Positions 1-5,123 of a DNA stretch of 9,838 nucleotides are shown here, piece by piece. Source of the DNA: Chloroflexota bacterium. Its GTDB lineage: Bacteria; Chloroflexota; Limnocylindria; Limnocylindrales; CSP1-4. The position numbers were made by a program, and so were the translations under genes. The stretch is taken from assembly GCA_021815005.1 (NCBI GenBank), contig JAKAHL010000050.1, positions 1 through 9,838 of the forward strand, read 5' to 3'. The notes below the pieces were generated by a model. It did no database searches. It saw only the letters and a program-made list of their open reading frames with translations, and was not told where the DNA came from. The first letter of the stretch is position 1; the number at the start of each line of letters is the position of its first letter.

Positions 1-237
1 GAGCCGACGATCACCCCGCCTGACCCCGCGAGTGTGACCCGCGCGGACTGCGACGCGGCGGAGGTGCAGCTGCGCGCGCTCGACTGCGGCGCCCCCGGGC
101 CGCGCTGGGCGGACGGGTTCGGCGCCGAGTGCTGGTCGTCGGCTCGCGACGGCCAGGACTGGCACCCGAGGTGCATCGCCCGAGCTCCCTCGTGCGAGTC
201 CGCGGACGCCCTGCGCCGGGTGGGGTGCGCGCCATGA
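1..237 (+). CDS. Cys-rich small protein, 5'-truncated
   Basis: The frame is open from the first base of the window, so the true start probably lies upstream. A GTG at 34 could also serve as a start. The visible 78 residues contain six cysteines spread over the length, including ones in the segments ADCDAAE, ALDCGAP, AECWSS, PRCIAR and PSCESA, and one near the C-terminus. Even spacing of this kind suggests disulfide bonds or metal binding and therefore a secreted or structural small protein, but no signal peptide can be seen because the N-terminus is missing. The stop overlaps the next ATG (ATGA at 234-237), so it is translationally coupled to the lysis-type operon downstream. I do not recognise the family. 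That it is coding is fairly sure; its function is unknown. Confidence 0.6.
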   Translation, partial: EPTITPPDPASVTRADCDAAEVQLRALDCGAPGPRWADGFGAECWSSARDGQDWHPRCIARAPSCESADALRRVGCAP

Positions 238-464
238 ATCACGACCGCGACTCCCCGCCTGTGCGTAGCTCGCGCCCCGCATTCACCGTGACGCATGGTC
301 CAGCGCTCACACGGAACCAGCAGAAGGCCGCGCGCAAGGCGCGCAAGGCGAGCAAGGCCCAAAGAGGCCGGGGCCGTAGTCCACACGCGCGCGAGTGTGC
401 GGGCTCTCTGTGCCCTGAGCTACTCGCGGCGGCCATGATTCCGACTTGGCTGGGGGTGCCATGA
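234..464 (+). CDS. basic 76-residue hypothetical protein
   Basis: The start at 234 is chosen because its ATG overlaps the preceding stop (ATGA), and its own TGA overlaps the next ATG at 461 in the same way. A longer reading of the same frame back to 129 would overlap the Cys-rich gene and is less likely. The protein has a Lys/Arg-rich central segment (about residues 29-50, rich in KA/RKA steps) that could bind nucleic acid or stay disordered. Two cysteines follow (ECAGSLC), then a short hydrophobic C-terminus. There is no recognisable domain, signal peptide or clear membrane segment. Its place inside a tightly coupled operon ahead of the hydrolase genes supports a real gene. Function unknown. 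Confidence 0.5.
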   Translation: MNHDRDSPPVRSSRPAFTVTHGPALTRNQQKAARKARKASKAQRGRGRSPHARECAGSLCPELLAAAMIPTWLGVP

Positions 465-1246
465 TCCTCCGAAGCCGCGGGCTCGCGCGTCGCACGCGAG
501 ACGAGCACGATCACTTCCTCAAGCTCGGGCGTCTCTGGCGCGCTGCGGCCGAGCCCGTGTCCGTGTTCCGCCCCCGGGCGGTGCTACACGACCAGCTCGG
601 CAAGCCCTCCTGCCTGCCGCAGTCCTACGCCCAGGGCATCGAGCCGATCACGGGCAAGCGCGTCTCGGCGGTCCGCTGGCACGAGGGTGCCCGCACGCTG
701 CAGGGCATGGCCAACATCGCCGACGTGGGCACCCGGAGCGCGTTCGTCCTCGGCTGGGCGGACCGCCATGGCTGGGCCGACTACACGCCGGGAGAGGATG
801 CGCGGGCCGAGCCGTTCGACACCGACGGCCTGGTCTACGACTCGATCGGCGAGGCCATGGCCGCGAGTCGCCGCGCCCACCGGCTCCTGCTGCACCAGGT
901 GATCGACACGACCGCGAGCGTGGACGCGATCCGCCGTCAGATCGTGGCGGCGCTCAACGAGCCGGACACGTTCGTCCCGCTCGAGGGCGGCACCCGCGGG
1001 GACTTCGACCACCTCGAGCCGAACGCCATCGAGACGGGGAAGAACCGCGGCGGCGACGACCACGGGCACGCCGAACTCGCCTGCGGCTACGACGCCAAGC
1101 GCGACGCGCTTTTGGTGAAGGGATCCTGGGGCAACTGGACGTGGTGCACGCTGCCCGACGGGACCATCGCGCAGGGCTGCTACTGGTTCGCGCTGCCCGC
1201 CGTGCGCGGGCTCTGGGCCGCGGACGCGATTCGGGTGGTGCCATGA
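461..1246 (+). CDS. papain-like (C1-type) cysteine peptidase
   Basis: This 261-residue protein reads as a papain-fold peptidase. Q45 and C51 stand six residues apart (DQLGKPSC), as do the oxyanion Gln and catalytic Cys of papain (Q19, C25). H203 lies in HGHAELACGYD, matching the HAVxxVGY motif around the catalytic His. VKGSWGNW at 219-226 matches the KNSWG motif. One oddity is that the motif Asn is Gly (G221), so activity may rest on a Cys-His pair or be altered. The start at 461 overlaps the upstream stop (ATGA); an in-frame TTG at 446 is a weaker choice. No signal peptide is evident. It lies directly before two peptidoglycan hydrolases, so a role in lysis, entry or virion maturation is plausible but inferred. 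The fold call is fairly strong; the biological substrate is unknown. Confidence 0.7.
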   Translation: MILRSRGLARRTRDEHDHFLKLGRLWRAAAEPVSVFRPRAVLHDQLGKPSCLPQSYAQGIEPITGKRVSAVRWHEGARTLQGMANIADVGTRSAFVLGWADRHGWADYTPGEDARAEPFDTDGLVYDSIGEAMAASRRAHRLLLHQVIDTTASVDAIRRQIVAALNEPDTFVPLEGGTRGDFDHLEPNAIETGKNRGGDDHGHAELACGYDAKRDALLVKGSWGNWTWCTLPDGTIAQGCYWFALPAVRGLWAADAIRVVP

Positions 1247-1695
1247 TCGACGCCGCCGTTCGCCAGCGCATCCTCGAGGAGGCGCGCGCGTGCCTCGGCC
1301 TCGGCGGCCCCGAGCCGTGGGGGACCGAGGCGGGCGTCCACGGCGGAGCGTCTCCGGGCACGGGCTGGTGCGGCCTGTTCGCGCGCGCGGTGTGGCGCCG
1401 AGCGGGGCTTGTGGTGCCCGACTGGATCACCAGCGACGCGAACACGGGTCGGCTCCGAAAGACGACGGACCCGCAGCTTGGCGATCTGGTGTGCTGGCGT
1501 GGCAAGGCAGGCCACCAGAGCCTGTTCGTCAGGTTCGAGGGGCCGTCGATCATCGTCACGCTCGACGGCAACACGATCGGCAAGGACCGCGACGGCGCCG
1601 ACTCGTTCTCGTGCGTGGCCGAGCGTCGTCGCGCACGAGCCGAAGCCCTCGCCTATTACTCGGCCCCGGTGGAGACATGCAGCCCAAAAGCGTGA
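1243..1695 (+). CDS. CHAP-domain peptidoglycan hydrolase (amidase/endopeptidase)
   Basis: This is a compact 150-residue single-domain enzyme. C43 in GTGWCGLFAR is the likely nucleophile. H91 in GDLVCWRGKAGHQSLFV is the base, and N110 in VTLDGNT is the third polar residue, in the order and spacing typical of CHAP domains. CHAP enzymes cut amide bonds in peptidoglycan, either the N-acetylmuramoyl-L-Ala bond or cross-bridges; which one cannot be told here. There is no separate cell-wall-binding domain and no signal peptide, so export would need a holin, as for a classical endolysin. NlpC/P60 is the alternative fold, but the Cys-His-Asn arrangement favours CHAP. The start at 1243 overlaps the protease stop (ATGA). 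The 3' end overlaps the muramidase gene by 19 bases, so the pair is probably co-translated. Confidence 0.7.
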   Translation: MIDAAVRQRILEEARACLGLGGPEPWGTEAGVHGGASPGTGWCGLFARAVWRRAGLVVPDWITSDANTGRLRKTTDPQLGDLVCWRGKAGHQSLFVRFEGPSIIVTLDGNTIGKDRDGADSFSCVAERRRARAEALAYYSAPVETCSPKA

Positions 1696-2426
1696 CGCCG
1701 GCGCCCGTTTTGGGCGTTGATCTCTCCGCCTACCAGCCCCCCGCCGCCGTGCAGTGGGATCGCCTGCGAGAACTCGGCTACTCGTTCGCGTACGTGCGCG
1801 GCGTGCGGACGGGCGACCAGATCGACGTCCACTGCGTCGAGCACGTCGAGCGGGCGCGCGCCGCTGGATTCCGGGTGGGACTCTACTCGTTCTTCGTGCC
1901 GGGGATTGACGCCACCTCGCAGGTGTCCACCTACCTCGGTGCGCACCACGCCTGCGGGATGCGACCCGGAGACCTCGCGCCGGCGCTCGACTTGGAGAGC
2001 CACTCAGGGGCGCCAGCGTCACCGGCGTGGGTCGAGCCAGCGGCGGAAATCCTGGCGCGCTGGCGGGAGCTATTTGGGGCCGCCGTCCGCTACCACAACG
2101 TCACCGACTGGCACGCGATAGGCTGCCCGGAGGCGCTCACCGCGTACCCGCTGTGGCTCGCCGACTACACGCCACCGGCGGACCTGCCGTGCGTGATCTG
2201 GCAGCAGCGCTCGGGCAAGATCGCTGGCTATGGCTCGGCGGTGCTCGACCAGAACGCGGCGCTCGGCGACCTGCCGGTGATCGGGGCGACGCAGCCGGAG
2301 CCCGCGCACGTCGAGCCGTCGTCGCTCGCGCAGGAGATCGCGATCCCGTGGCCGCAGTGGGACCGGGATGCGCACGATCGGCTCAAGACGGAGGCTGTCG
2401 CGCGCAACACGGAGCGTGAGCCGTGA
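1677..2426 (+). CDS. GH25 muramidase (lysozyme-type endolysin)
   Basis: The 249-residue protein shows the layout of glycoside hydrolase family 25. It opens with GVDLSAYQP (D15), followed by a TIM-barrel strand AYVRGVRTG (around 38-46). RVGLYSFF (66-73) follows, then the catalytic DxE pair in ALDLES (D105, E107), WLADYTPP (160-167), VIWQQRSG (173-180) and the closing VLDQN (D191). GH25 enzymes cleave the beta-1,4 bond between N-acetylmuramic acid and N-acetylglucosamine. Residues after about 205 form a short tail without a recognisable wall-binding repeat. The frame extends upstream to 1290, but that part lies over the CHAP gene; the ATG at 1677 gives GH25 its normal N-terminus. It probably acts with the CHAP enzyme as a two-activity endolysin set. 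Confidence 0.88.
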   Translation: MQPKSVTPAPVLGVDLSAYQPPAAVQWDRLRELGYSFAYVRGVRTGDQIDVHCVEHVERARAAGFRVGLYSFFVPGIDATSQVSTYLGAHHACGMRPGDLAPALDLESHSGAPASPAWVEPAAEILARWRELFGAAVRYHNVTDWHAIGCPEALTAYPLWLADYTPPADLPCVIWQQRSGKIAGYGSAVLDQNAALGDLPVIGATQPEPAHVEPSSLAQEIAIPWPQWDRDAHDRLKTEAVARNTEREP

Positions 2427-2698
2427 GAGACGACGACCTCCCCGCCATCCGCCGCGCTGGCCTGCTGCCGGCCGTGCTCGCGGTCGAGGCGCTGCTGGCT
2501 GCGCAGGACACGGGCGACCCGCAGAGGTGGCGCCGTCTCACGCTGGCGCAGCTACTCGACCACGTGGACGGGCACGCGCGCTCGGTCGTCGAGTGGCCGT
2601 CCACCATCGACTCCGCCACCAGCCGCCCCGAGGCAGAGCACCTCGCAGCCCGGGCCCTGATGCTGGTCGCCAGCCTGGAGGGACAGCCCCGTGGATGA
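2423..2698 (+). CDS. DUF5664-like (putative dATP/dGTP diphosphohydrolase) small protein
   Basis: The GTG start overlaps the muramidase stop (GTGA at 2423-2426). The 91-residue protein has an Ala/Leu-rich helical N-terminal half, then LLDHVDGHARSV (H47, H51), TIDSATSRPEAEHLAARALMLVA (D63, H73). The arrangement of H-x3-H, then Asp, then HLAxRAL resembles the C-terminal half of phage DUF5664 proteins, annotated as dATP/dGTP diphosphohydrolase-like. Members of that family are often longer, so this may be a minimal or divergent version. If active it would cut deoxynucleoside triphosphates in the cytoplasm, which is an odd companion for lysis genes. The similarity is from memory of motif shape, not an alignment; a plain helical phage protein remains possible. 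Confidence 0.45.
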   Translation: MRDDDLPAIRRAGLLPAVLAVEALLAAQDTGDPQRWRRLTLAQLLDHVDGHARSVVEWPSTIDSATSRPEAEHLAARALMLVASLEGQPRG

Positions 2699-2735
2699 CT
2701 ACGACACCGACCCCGGAGCCTGGCCCGATGACTGA
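2691..2735 (+). CDS. possible 14-residue leader ORF
   Basis: A GTG at 2691 sits 8 bases after GGAGGG, an ideal ribosome-binding distance, and opens MDDYDTDPGAWPDD before TGA at 2733-2735. Its stop overlaps a second in-frame ATG (2728) of the next coiled-coil protein. It could be a translated leader that couples translation to that downstream start, or simply chance, since the ATG at 2695 overlaps the upstream stop in the style usual in this window. Third-codon positions are strongly G/C, as expected of coding DNA here. Low confidence because of length. Confidence 0.25.
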   Translation: MDDYDTDPGAWPDD

Positions 2736-3039
2736 CCACGAGACCGAGAGCAGCCGAGCGCCCACGGACCCGGCCCCGCCGCTCAGCGACGATACGCCCC
2801 CCGGCGGCAGAGCAGCCGTGCACCCGCCGCGGGTCGTGCTCGGGCCCGAGGCGCAGTCCGACCTGCTGGTGCGCCTGGTCCTCGGCGTCGAGGAGATGGG
2901 CCGGGAGGTGCGGGCCATGCGCGGCGACCTGCGGCTGGTGCTCGAGGAGGGGCGCGCCCATGCCGCCCGCCTGAGCGCGATCGAGGCCAGGGTCGCGGCG
3001 CTCCGGTGCCAGCAGTCCGGCGAGTGCCCTGGGGGCTGA
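2695..3039 (+). CDS. coiled-coil protein with disordered N-terminus
   Basis: This is a 114-residue protein if started at the ATG that overlaps the preceding stop (ATGA at 2695-2698). It would be 103 residues if started at ATG 2728 (MTDHETESS), which lies just after a well-placed small ORF. The first 45 residues are rich in Pro, Thr, Asp and Glu and look disordered. Residues about 50-105 form a charged, Leu/Val/Ala-rich helix with heptad-like spacing (LVRLVLGVEEMGREVRAM onward), consistent with a coiled coil. The end is Cys-containing (RCQQSGECPGG). No membrane segment is seen. Located between the wall hydrolases and a membrane-anchored coiled-coil protein, it could be a partner of the latter, but this is only context. 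Family not recognised. Confidence 0.55.
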   Translation: MTTTPTPEPGPMTDHETESSRAPTDPAPPLSDDTPPGGRAAVHPPRVVLGPEAQSDLLVRLVLGVEEMGREVRAMRGDLRLVLEEGRAHAARLSAIEARVAALRCQQSGECPGG

Positions 3040-3040
3040 C

Positions 3041-3505
3041 GTGACCGGCGACCGCCCCTCCCGCGAGTACCGGATCGTCCACGAGGCGGGTACTGGTCTG
3101 CCAGTGCTCGAGCCGCTCACGGACCCGCCTCCGACGCGCGAGGTGGCGGCCCCGGCTCCCCCTGCCCCGAGCTACCCCCCATCGCGCCGAGCCGCGTCCT
3201 GGGCTGCCCTGGCGGCCGCAGTGCTCGGCTCGGGCGGCGTCGGCGCAGTCGTCCAGGCTGCCCGGGGGGACAGCGAGACGGCCCGCGCCGTCGCAGCTCT
3301 GACGGTCCAGGTCCAGACCCTCACCGGCCAGGTTACCCGGCTCGAAGCCGCCCAGGCGAAGACGGGCGAGGACGTGGCGCACCTCCGCGGCCAGCTCGAG
3401 CCCCTGGCCAACGTCCGCGGCAGGATCAGCGAGGCCGAGTCCCGGCTCCGGCAGCCGCCCGCGCCGGATGTGCGGGGGGCACTGAGGGCGCTCGACCAGC
3501 AGTAG
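3041..3505 (+). CDS. single-pass membrane coiled-coil protein, possible spanin/holin partner
   Basis: This is the last gene of the plus-strand operon. GTG at 3041 lies one base after the previous stop, with GGGGG just upstream. The 154-residue protein has a proline-rich N-terminal region (about 25-50). A hydrophobic segment follows at about 51-74 (AASWAALAAAVLGSGGVGAV and on). Then comes a long helix, about 80-136, with coiled-coil character (VAALTVQVQTLTGQVTRLEA). The Arg pair before the membrane segment suggests the N-terminus is cytoplasmic and the coiled coil external, which is the topology of an inner-membrane spanin of the Rz type. Other options are an XhlA/holin-associated protein or a phage structural accessory protein. 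It is the only predicted membrane protein in the lysis cluster. Topology is moderately sure; function is inferred from position. Confidence 0.55.
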   Translation: MTGDRPSREYRIVHEAGTGLPVLEPLTDPPPTREVAAPAPPAPSYPPSRRAASWAALAAAVLGSGGVGAVVQAARGDSETARAVAALTVQVQTLTGQVTRLEAAQAKTGEDVAHLRGQLEPLANVRGRISEAESRLRQPPAPDVRGALRALDQQ

Positions 3506-3530
3506 CTACCCCCGCCGATTCGTCGGTGTC

Positions 3531-3558
3531 GGCCCCGTCGGCCAGAGTCGGCGGGGCC
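3531..3558 (+). terminator. hairpin between convergent operons, probable terminator
   Basis: A 12-bp stem (3531-3542 with 3547-3558; arms begin GGCCCCG and end CGGGGCC) closes a 4-base loop, CAGA. Two of the pairs are G-U in the plus-strand transcript and become A-C mismatches in the minus-strand transcript, so it fits best as the end of the plus-strand lysis operon, 26 bases after its last stop. It also lies 9 bases past the stop of the minus-strand gene, so it may slow readthrough from both sides. There is no clear T tract, so Rho or structure alone would be needed. Confidence 0.55.
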
Positions 3559-3567
3559 TGTCTACGT

Positions 3568-3987
3568 CTAGGGCCCGGCGGCCGCCCTGCGACACCGGGC
3601 CAGTAGCGCTGCCTGCTGCTGGATCCCGGCGTATGCCGCGGCTCTGCCGGCAGCGGTGAGGCGCACGCCGTCCTCGTGCACTCCGGGCTCGGACGGGATC
3701 GACTCGACGTACCCGAGCTCGCGGAGGTACCCCCACACGATCTGGTCGTAGCGCCCGAGCTCGGTCGGAGTGAGCCGAGAGCCGAGCCGCGTCGATAGCC
3801 GCCCGATCCCGCGTGCACACCACAGGTCCAGGAGCGCCCGAGCCGCCGGACCGCGCCGAACCTGAGCTCCGACGGAAAAAGCCCGCTCCTCGCCCTCCTG
3901 AGTGAGAGCGATCTCGTCGGGTCCGCCAGCGACGCCGAATTGGGGACGCACGGTCCAGAGCGCTGGGTCTGTGCTGCGGTAGTCCAT
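3568..3987 (-). CDS. hypothetical protein with winged-helix-like C-terminal half
   Basis: This is a 139-residue protein when started at the second ATG of an ATGATG pair. GAGG lies 5 bases upstream of 3987; the ATG at 3990 would sit too close to it. Residues about 73-125 read as helix, turn, helix then beta-hairpin (TELGRYDQIVWGYLRELGYVE, then DGVRLTAAGRAAAYA). That resembles a winged helix in which YLRELGYVE is the recognition helix and DGVRLT the wing strand. The first half has no recognised fold. If it binds DNA it could be a phage regulator. It is the last gene of the minus-strand array and faces the lysis operon. The same frame is open back to a GTG at 4110, with cysteines in the added part, but that region holds a hairpin and a better-placed small ORF. 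Confidence 0.6.
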   Translation of the reverse strand: MDYRSTDPALWTVRPQFGVAGGPDEIALTQEGEERAFSVGAQVRRGPAARALLDLWCARGIGRLSTRLGSRLTPTELGRYDQIVWGYLRELGYVESIPSEPGVHEDGVRLTAAGRAAAYAGIQQQAALLARCRRAAAGP

Positions 3988-4004
3988 CATCTCCTCGATT
4001 CTGA

Positions 4005-4030
4005 GCCCGGCTCCCTTGCGGGGGCCGGGC
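4005..4030. other. GC-rich hairpin upstream of the 3987 start
   Basis: An 11-base stem (4005-4015 with 4020-4030; arms GCCCGGC and GCCGGGC outermost) closes a 4-base loop, which reads GCAA, a GNRA tetraloop, in the minus-strand RNA. One position is G-U in a plus transcript but A-C in a minus transcript. It begins 19 bases after the stop of the 17-residue ORF and ends 14-17 bases before the next start. On the plus strand a TTTT follows about 8 bases later, so a back-up terminator for readthrough from the lysis operon is an alternative reading. Confidence 0.45.
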
Positions 4031-4049
4031 CCGTTGCATTTTGTGTCGG

Positions 4050-4103
4050 CTATCCGGGGGCAGTCGGACCCGCCGGCGCAGGGGGTTGGCCCGCGCGCCG
4101 CAT
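4050..4103 (-). CDS. possible 17-residue peptide
   Basis: The ATG at 4103 is preceded by AGGAGGT with a 5-base spacer, the best ribosome-binding site in this part of the window. It opens MRRAGQPPAPAGPTAPG before a TAG. The peptide is proline-rich and resembles nothing known to me. As with its neighbours, a GC-rich hairpin begins about 19 bases after its stop, which supports treating it as a real unit. An overlapping reading from GTG 4110 would instead run into the 3987 gene with a Cys-x5-Cys-x7-Cys stretch. A frameshifted or decayed gene is also possible. Confidence is low because it is very short. Confidence 0.3.
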   Translation of the reverse strand: MRRAGQPPAPAGPTAPG

Positions 4104-4149
4104 GACGCACCTCCTCTCCGCGCAGGCGTAGACCTCAGACGCCTCTCGA

Positions 4150-4183
4150 GCCCGGGGCACCGGTTTTCCGGCGCCACCCGGGC
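4150..4183 (-). other. intergenic mRNA hairpin
   Basis: The minus-strand RNA can form a two-part stem: outer GCCCGGG with CCCGGGC (7 bp), a 2-base bulge, an inner 7-bp stem containing one G-U pair, and an AAAA loop. The G-U pair exists only in the minus-strand RNA. It starts about 23 bases past the stop of the 4207 gene. After it comes CTCGAGAGGCGTCTGAGG, which closely matches the sequence after the 4644-4670 hairpin. Probably a processing, stability or attenuating element. Confidence 0.45.
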
Positions 4184-4206
4184 GGGAGGGGGTGAGTGGG
4201 GTGGCC

Positions 4207-4617
4207 TCACACGTCGTACTCGGCGCGGTCGGCTCCGTCGTCGTCAGTATCCTCCGGCTCGTCGAGGTGGACGCGCCACTCGCTGCCGTCCTCGGTGCCC
4301 CAGTACTCGCTGCCGGCCGATCCAGTCTCGACCCAGTCGTCGCACTCGGCCATGAGTGCCTCGTGCAGCTCACGGCTGGCGGGGGCGTGCACGATTTCGT
4401 CCTGCTGGATGCTGCGGGCGATGAGCTTGCGCGCGGCCTCGGGCACCACCACGGACGCCGTCAGGTCCGACAGCTCGGGGCCGCACTCGACGTCGCCCAC
4501 CTCGGCGTAGGCCGCGGCGCAGGCAGCCTCGGGGCTGGTGGCGTCGTACTCGCCGGCGCTCTCGTCGGTGCGGGTGTCGATCACGCGGTAGGTGCGGGTC
4601 TCGGTGGTCTGGGTCAT
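4207..4617 (-). CDS. acidic 136-residue hypothetical protein
   Basis: The start at 4617 has GAGGAG about 11 bases upstream (a somewhat long spacer). The protein is strongly acidic, especially the last 35 residues, which are dominated by Asp and Glu (EPEDTDDDGADRAEYDV at the end). The Thr-rich beginning (MTQTTETRTYRVIDTRTDES) suggests a short beta-sheet region similar in flavour to the 53-residue protein next upstream. There are two Cys in the middle (EAACAAAY, VECGPE) and one in ECDDW. No membrane segment or known motif is seen. Very acidic small phage proteins can mimic DNA, but nothing here proves that. An open frame on the opposite strand is Val/Leu/Gly-rich and typical of antisense artefacts. 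Function unknown. Confidence 0.65.
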   Translation of the reverse strand: MTQTTETRTYRVIDTRTDESAGEYDATSPEAACAAAYAEVGDVECGPELSDLTASVVVPEAARKLIARSIQQDEIVHAPASRELHEALMAECDDWVETGSAGSEYWGTEDGSEWRVHLDEPEDTDDDGADRAEYDV

Positions 4618-4643
4618 GGTCTCTGGTCTCCTCTGACGCCTCG

Positions 4644-4670
4644 AGCCCCGGGGTCTCTCGACCTGCGGGG
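4644..4670 (-). other. intergenic mRNA hairpin with GNRA loop
   Basis: In the minus-strand RNA, GCCCCG pairs with CGGGGC (6 bp), then a 2:1 internal loop, then GGTC pairs with GACC around a GAGA tetraloop, a stable GNRA type. It starts about 20 bases after the stop of the 4691 gene and lies 26 bases before the next start, with the ribosome-binding GAGGAG in between. Outer arms and the preceding TCCCGC match the 5124-5150 hairpin, so the two appear to be copies of one element with diverged inner stems. Confidence 0.5.
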
Positions 4671-4690
4671 CGGGACAGGCGCCGGGGCCG

Positions 4691-4852
4691 TCACCCGATG
4701 CGCGTCACCTGGTGTCCGGCGGCGCGCCACACGCGCTCCCAGTGGTCGGCCTCGCGGGCCTTGACGGTCACGGTGCGGGTCCCGTAGCCGGCGCTGGGGC
4801 TGGTCACGAGGCGGAAGGTCACGGTCTGGGTGGCGCGGTTCGTCGTCGTCAT
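4691..4852 (-). CDS. 53-residue hypothetical protein, probably leaderless message
   Basis: The start at 4852 (MTTTNRATQTV) is chosen because a promoter-like element ends 7 bases before it. An in-frame upstream start at 4888 would lie inside that promoter. There is no Shine-Dalgarno sequence before the ATG. The protein looks like a small beta-rich fold (TVTFRLVTS, then TRTVTVKA) followed by a helix with tryptophans (DHWERVWRAAGHQV). No cysteines, membrane segment or known family. With its own promoter and operator, it is the first gene of the short unit that continues to the 4617 and 3987 genes. Function unknown. Confidence 0.6.
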   Translation of the reverse strand: MTTTNRATQTVTFRLVTSPSAGYGTRTVTVKAREADHWERVWRAAGHQVTRIG

Positions 4853-4888
4853 GAGTGGTAGTATGCGTCCGTCCGTCGCCGGACGCAA
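4853..4888 (-). promoter_or_regulatory. promoter A with operator-like inverted repeat
   Basis: Read on the minus strand: TTGCGT (4888-4883), a 17-base spacer, CATACT (4865-4860), then 7 bases to the ATG at 4852. A perfect inverted repeat, GCGTCCG / CGGACGC with an 8-base centre (4886-4865), fills the space between the boxes. That is where a bound repressor would block RNA polymerase. A near copy lies at 5414-5448. Transcription from about 7 bases past the -10 box would begin at the ATG, giving a leaderless message. In RNA the repeat could also form a hairpin, an alternative use. Confidence 0.55.
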
Positions 4889-4897
4889 GGAGTTTTC

Positions 4898-5101
4898 TCA
4901 CTTGCCCTGTCGATTTCTCGAAATCGGCAGGGATCCCGCTGATTCCGCGGCTCCGAGCAACACCTGGCGCGCCCACTCGGACGTGGACGAGGCGTGGGCA
5001 GTCGCGGCCGCCCGGTCGAGGGAATGGCGCTCCACCTCGGTCAGGCGGAGCTCGATGCGGTGGGTCCGGGCGGCGGGGTCGAGGATGGGGCGGCGGGTCA
5101 T
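4898..5101 (-). CDS. ribbon-helix-helix DNA-binding protein
   Basis: This 67-residue protein has the shape of a ribbon-helix-helix (Arc/MetJ-type) regulator. The strand is about 13-20 (THRIELRL), helix A about 21-35 (TEVERHSLDRAAATA), and helix B about 39-52 (STSEWARQVLLGAA); the SEWARxxLL pattern is common in this fold. Such proteins dimerise, insert the two-stranded ribbon into the DNA major groove, and act as repressors, antitoxins or relaxosome accessory factors. No toxin-like partner is evident. AGGAG lies 8 bases before the ATG at 5101. The gene sits between two promoters that share the same inverted repeat, and its stop is 11 bases before the repeat of promoter A. It is therefore the obvious candidate to bind those sites, as autoregulator and as repressor of the 4852 unit. 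Binding is inferred. Confidence 0.7.
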   Translation of the reverse strand: MTRRPILDPAARTHRIELRLTEVERHSLDRAAATAHASSTSEWARQVLLGAAESAGSLPISRNRQGK

Positions 5102-5123
5102 CGTGGGGGCTCCTGGCGGGCCT

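Noticed and set aside
1290..1676. N-terminal extension of the GH25 gene
   Set aside because: Overlaps the whole CHAP gene, is Arg-rich, and GH25 begins normally right after the ATG at 1677.
1180..2022. 280-codon open frame on the minus strand under the CHAP and GH25 genes (also 584-1069 and 954-1583)
   Set aside because: Arg/Pro/Ala-rich translation with no domain, opposite genes with clear catalytic motifs; typical antisense frames of high-GC DNA.
3506..3567. Attachment site or origin between the convergent operons
   Set aside because: Only the terminator hairpin is visible; no integrase, direct repeats or iterons nearby.
4192..4764. 190-codon plus-strand frame opposite the acidic protein
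   Set aside because: Val/Leu/Gly-rich composition of an antisense shadow; the minus frame has a natural start and a strongly biased acidic product.
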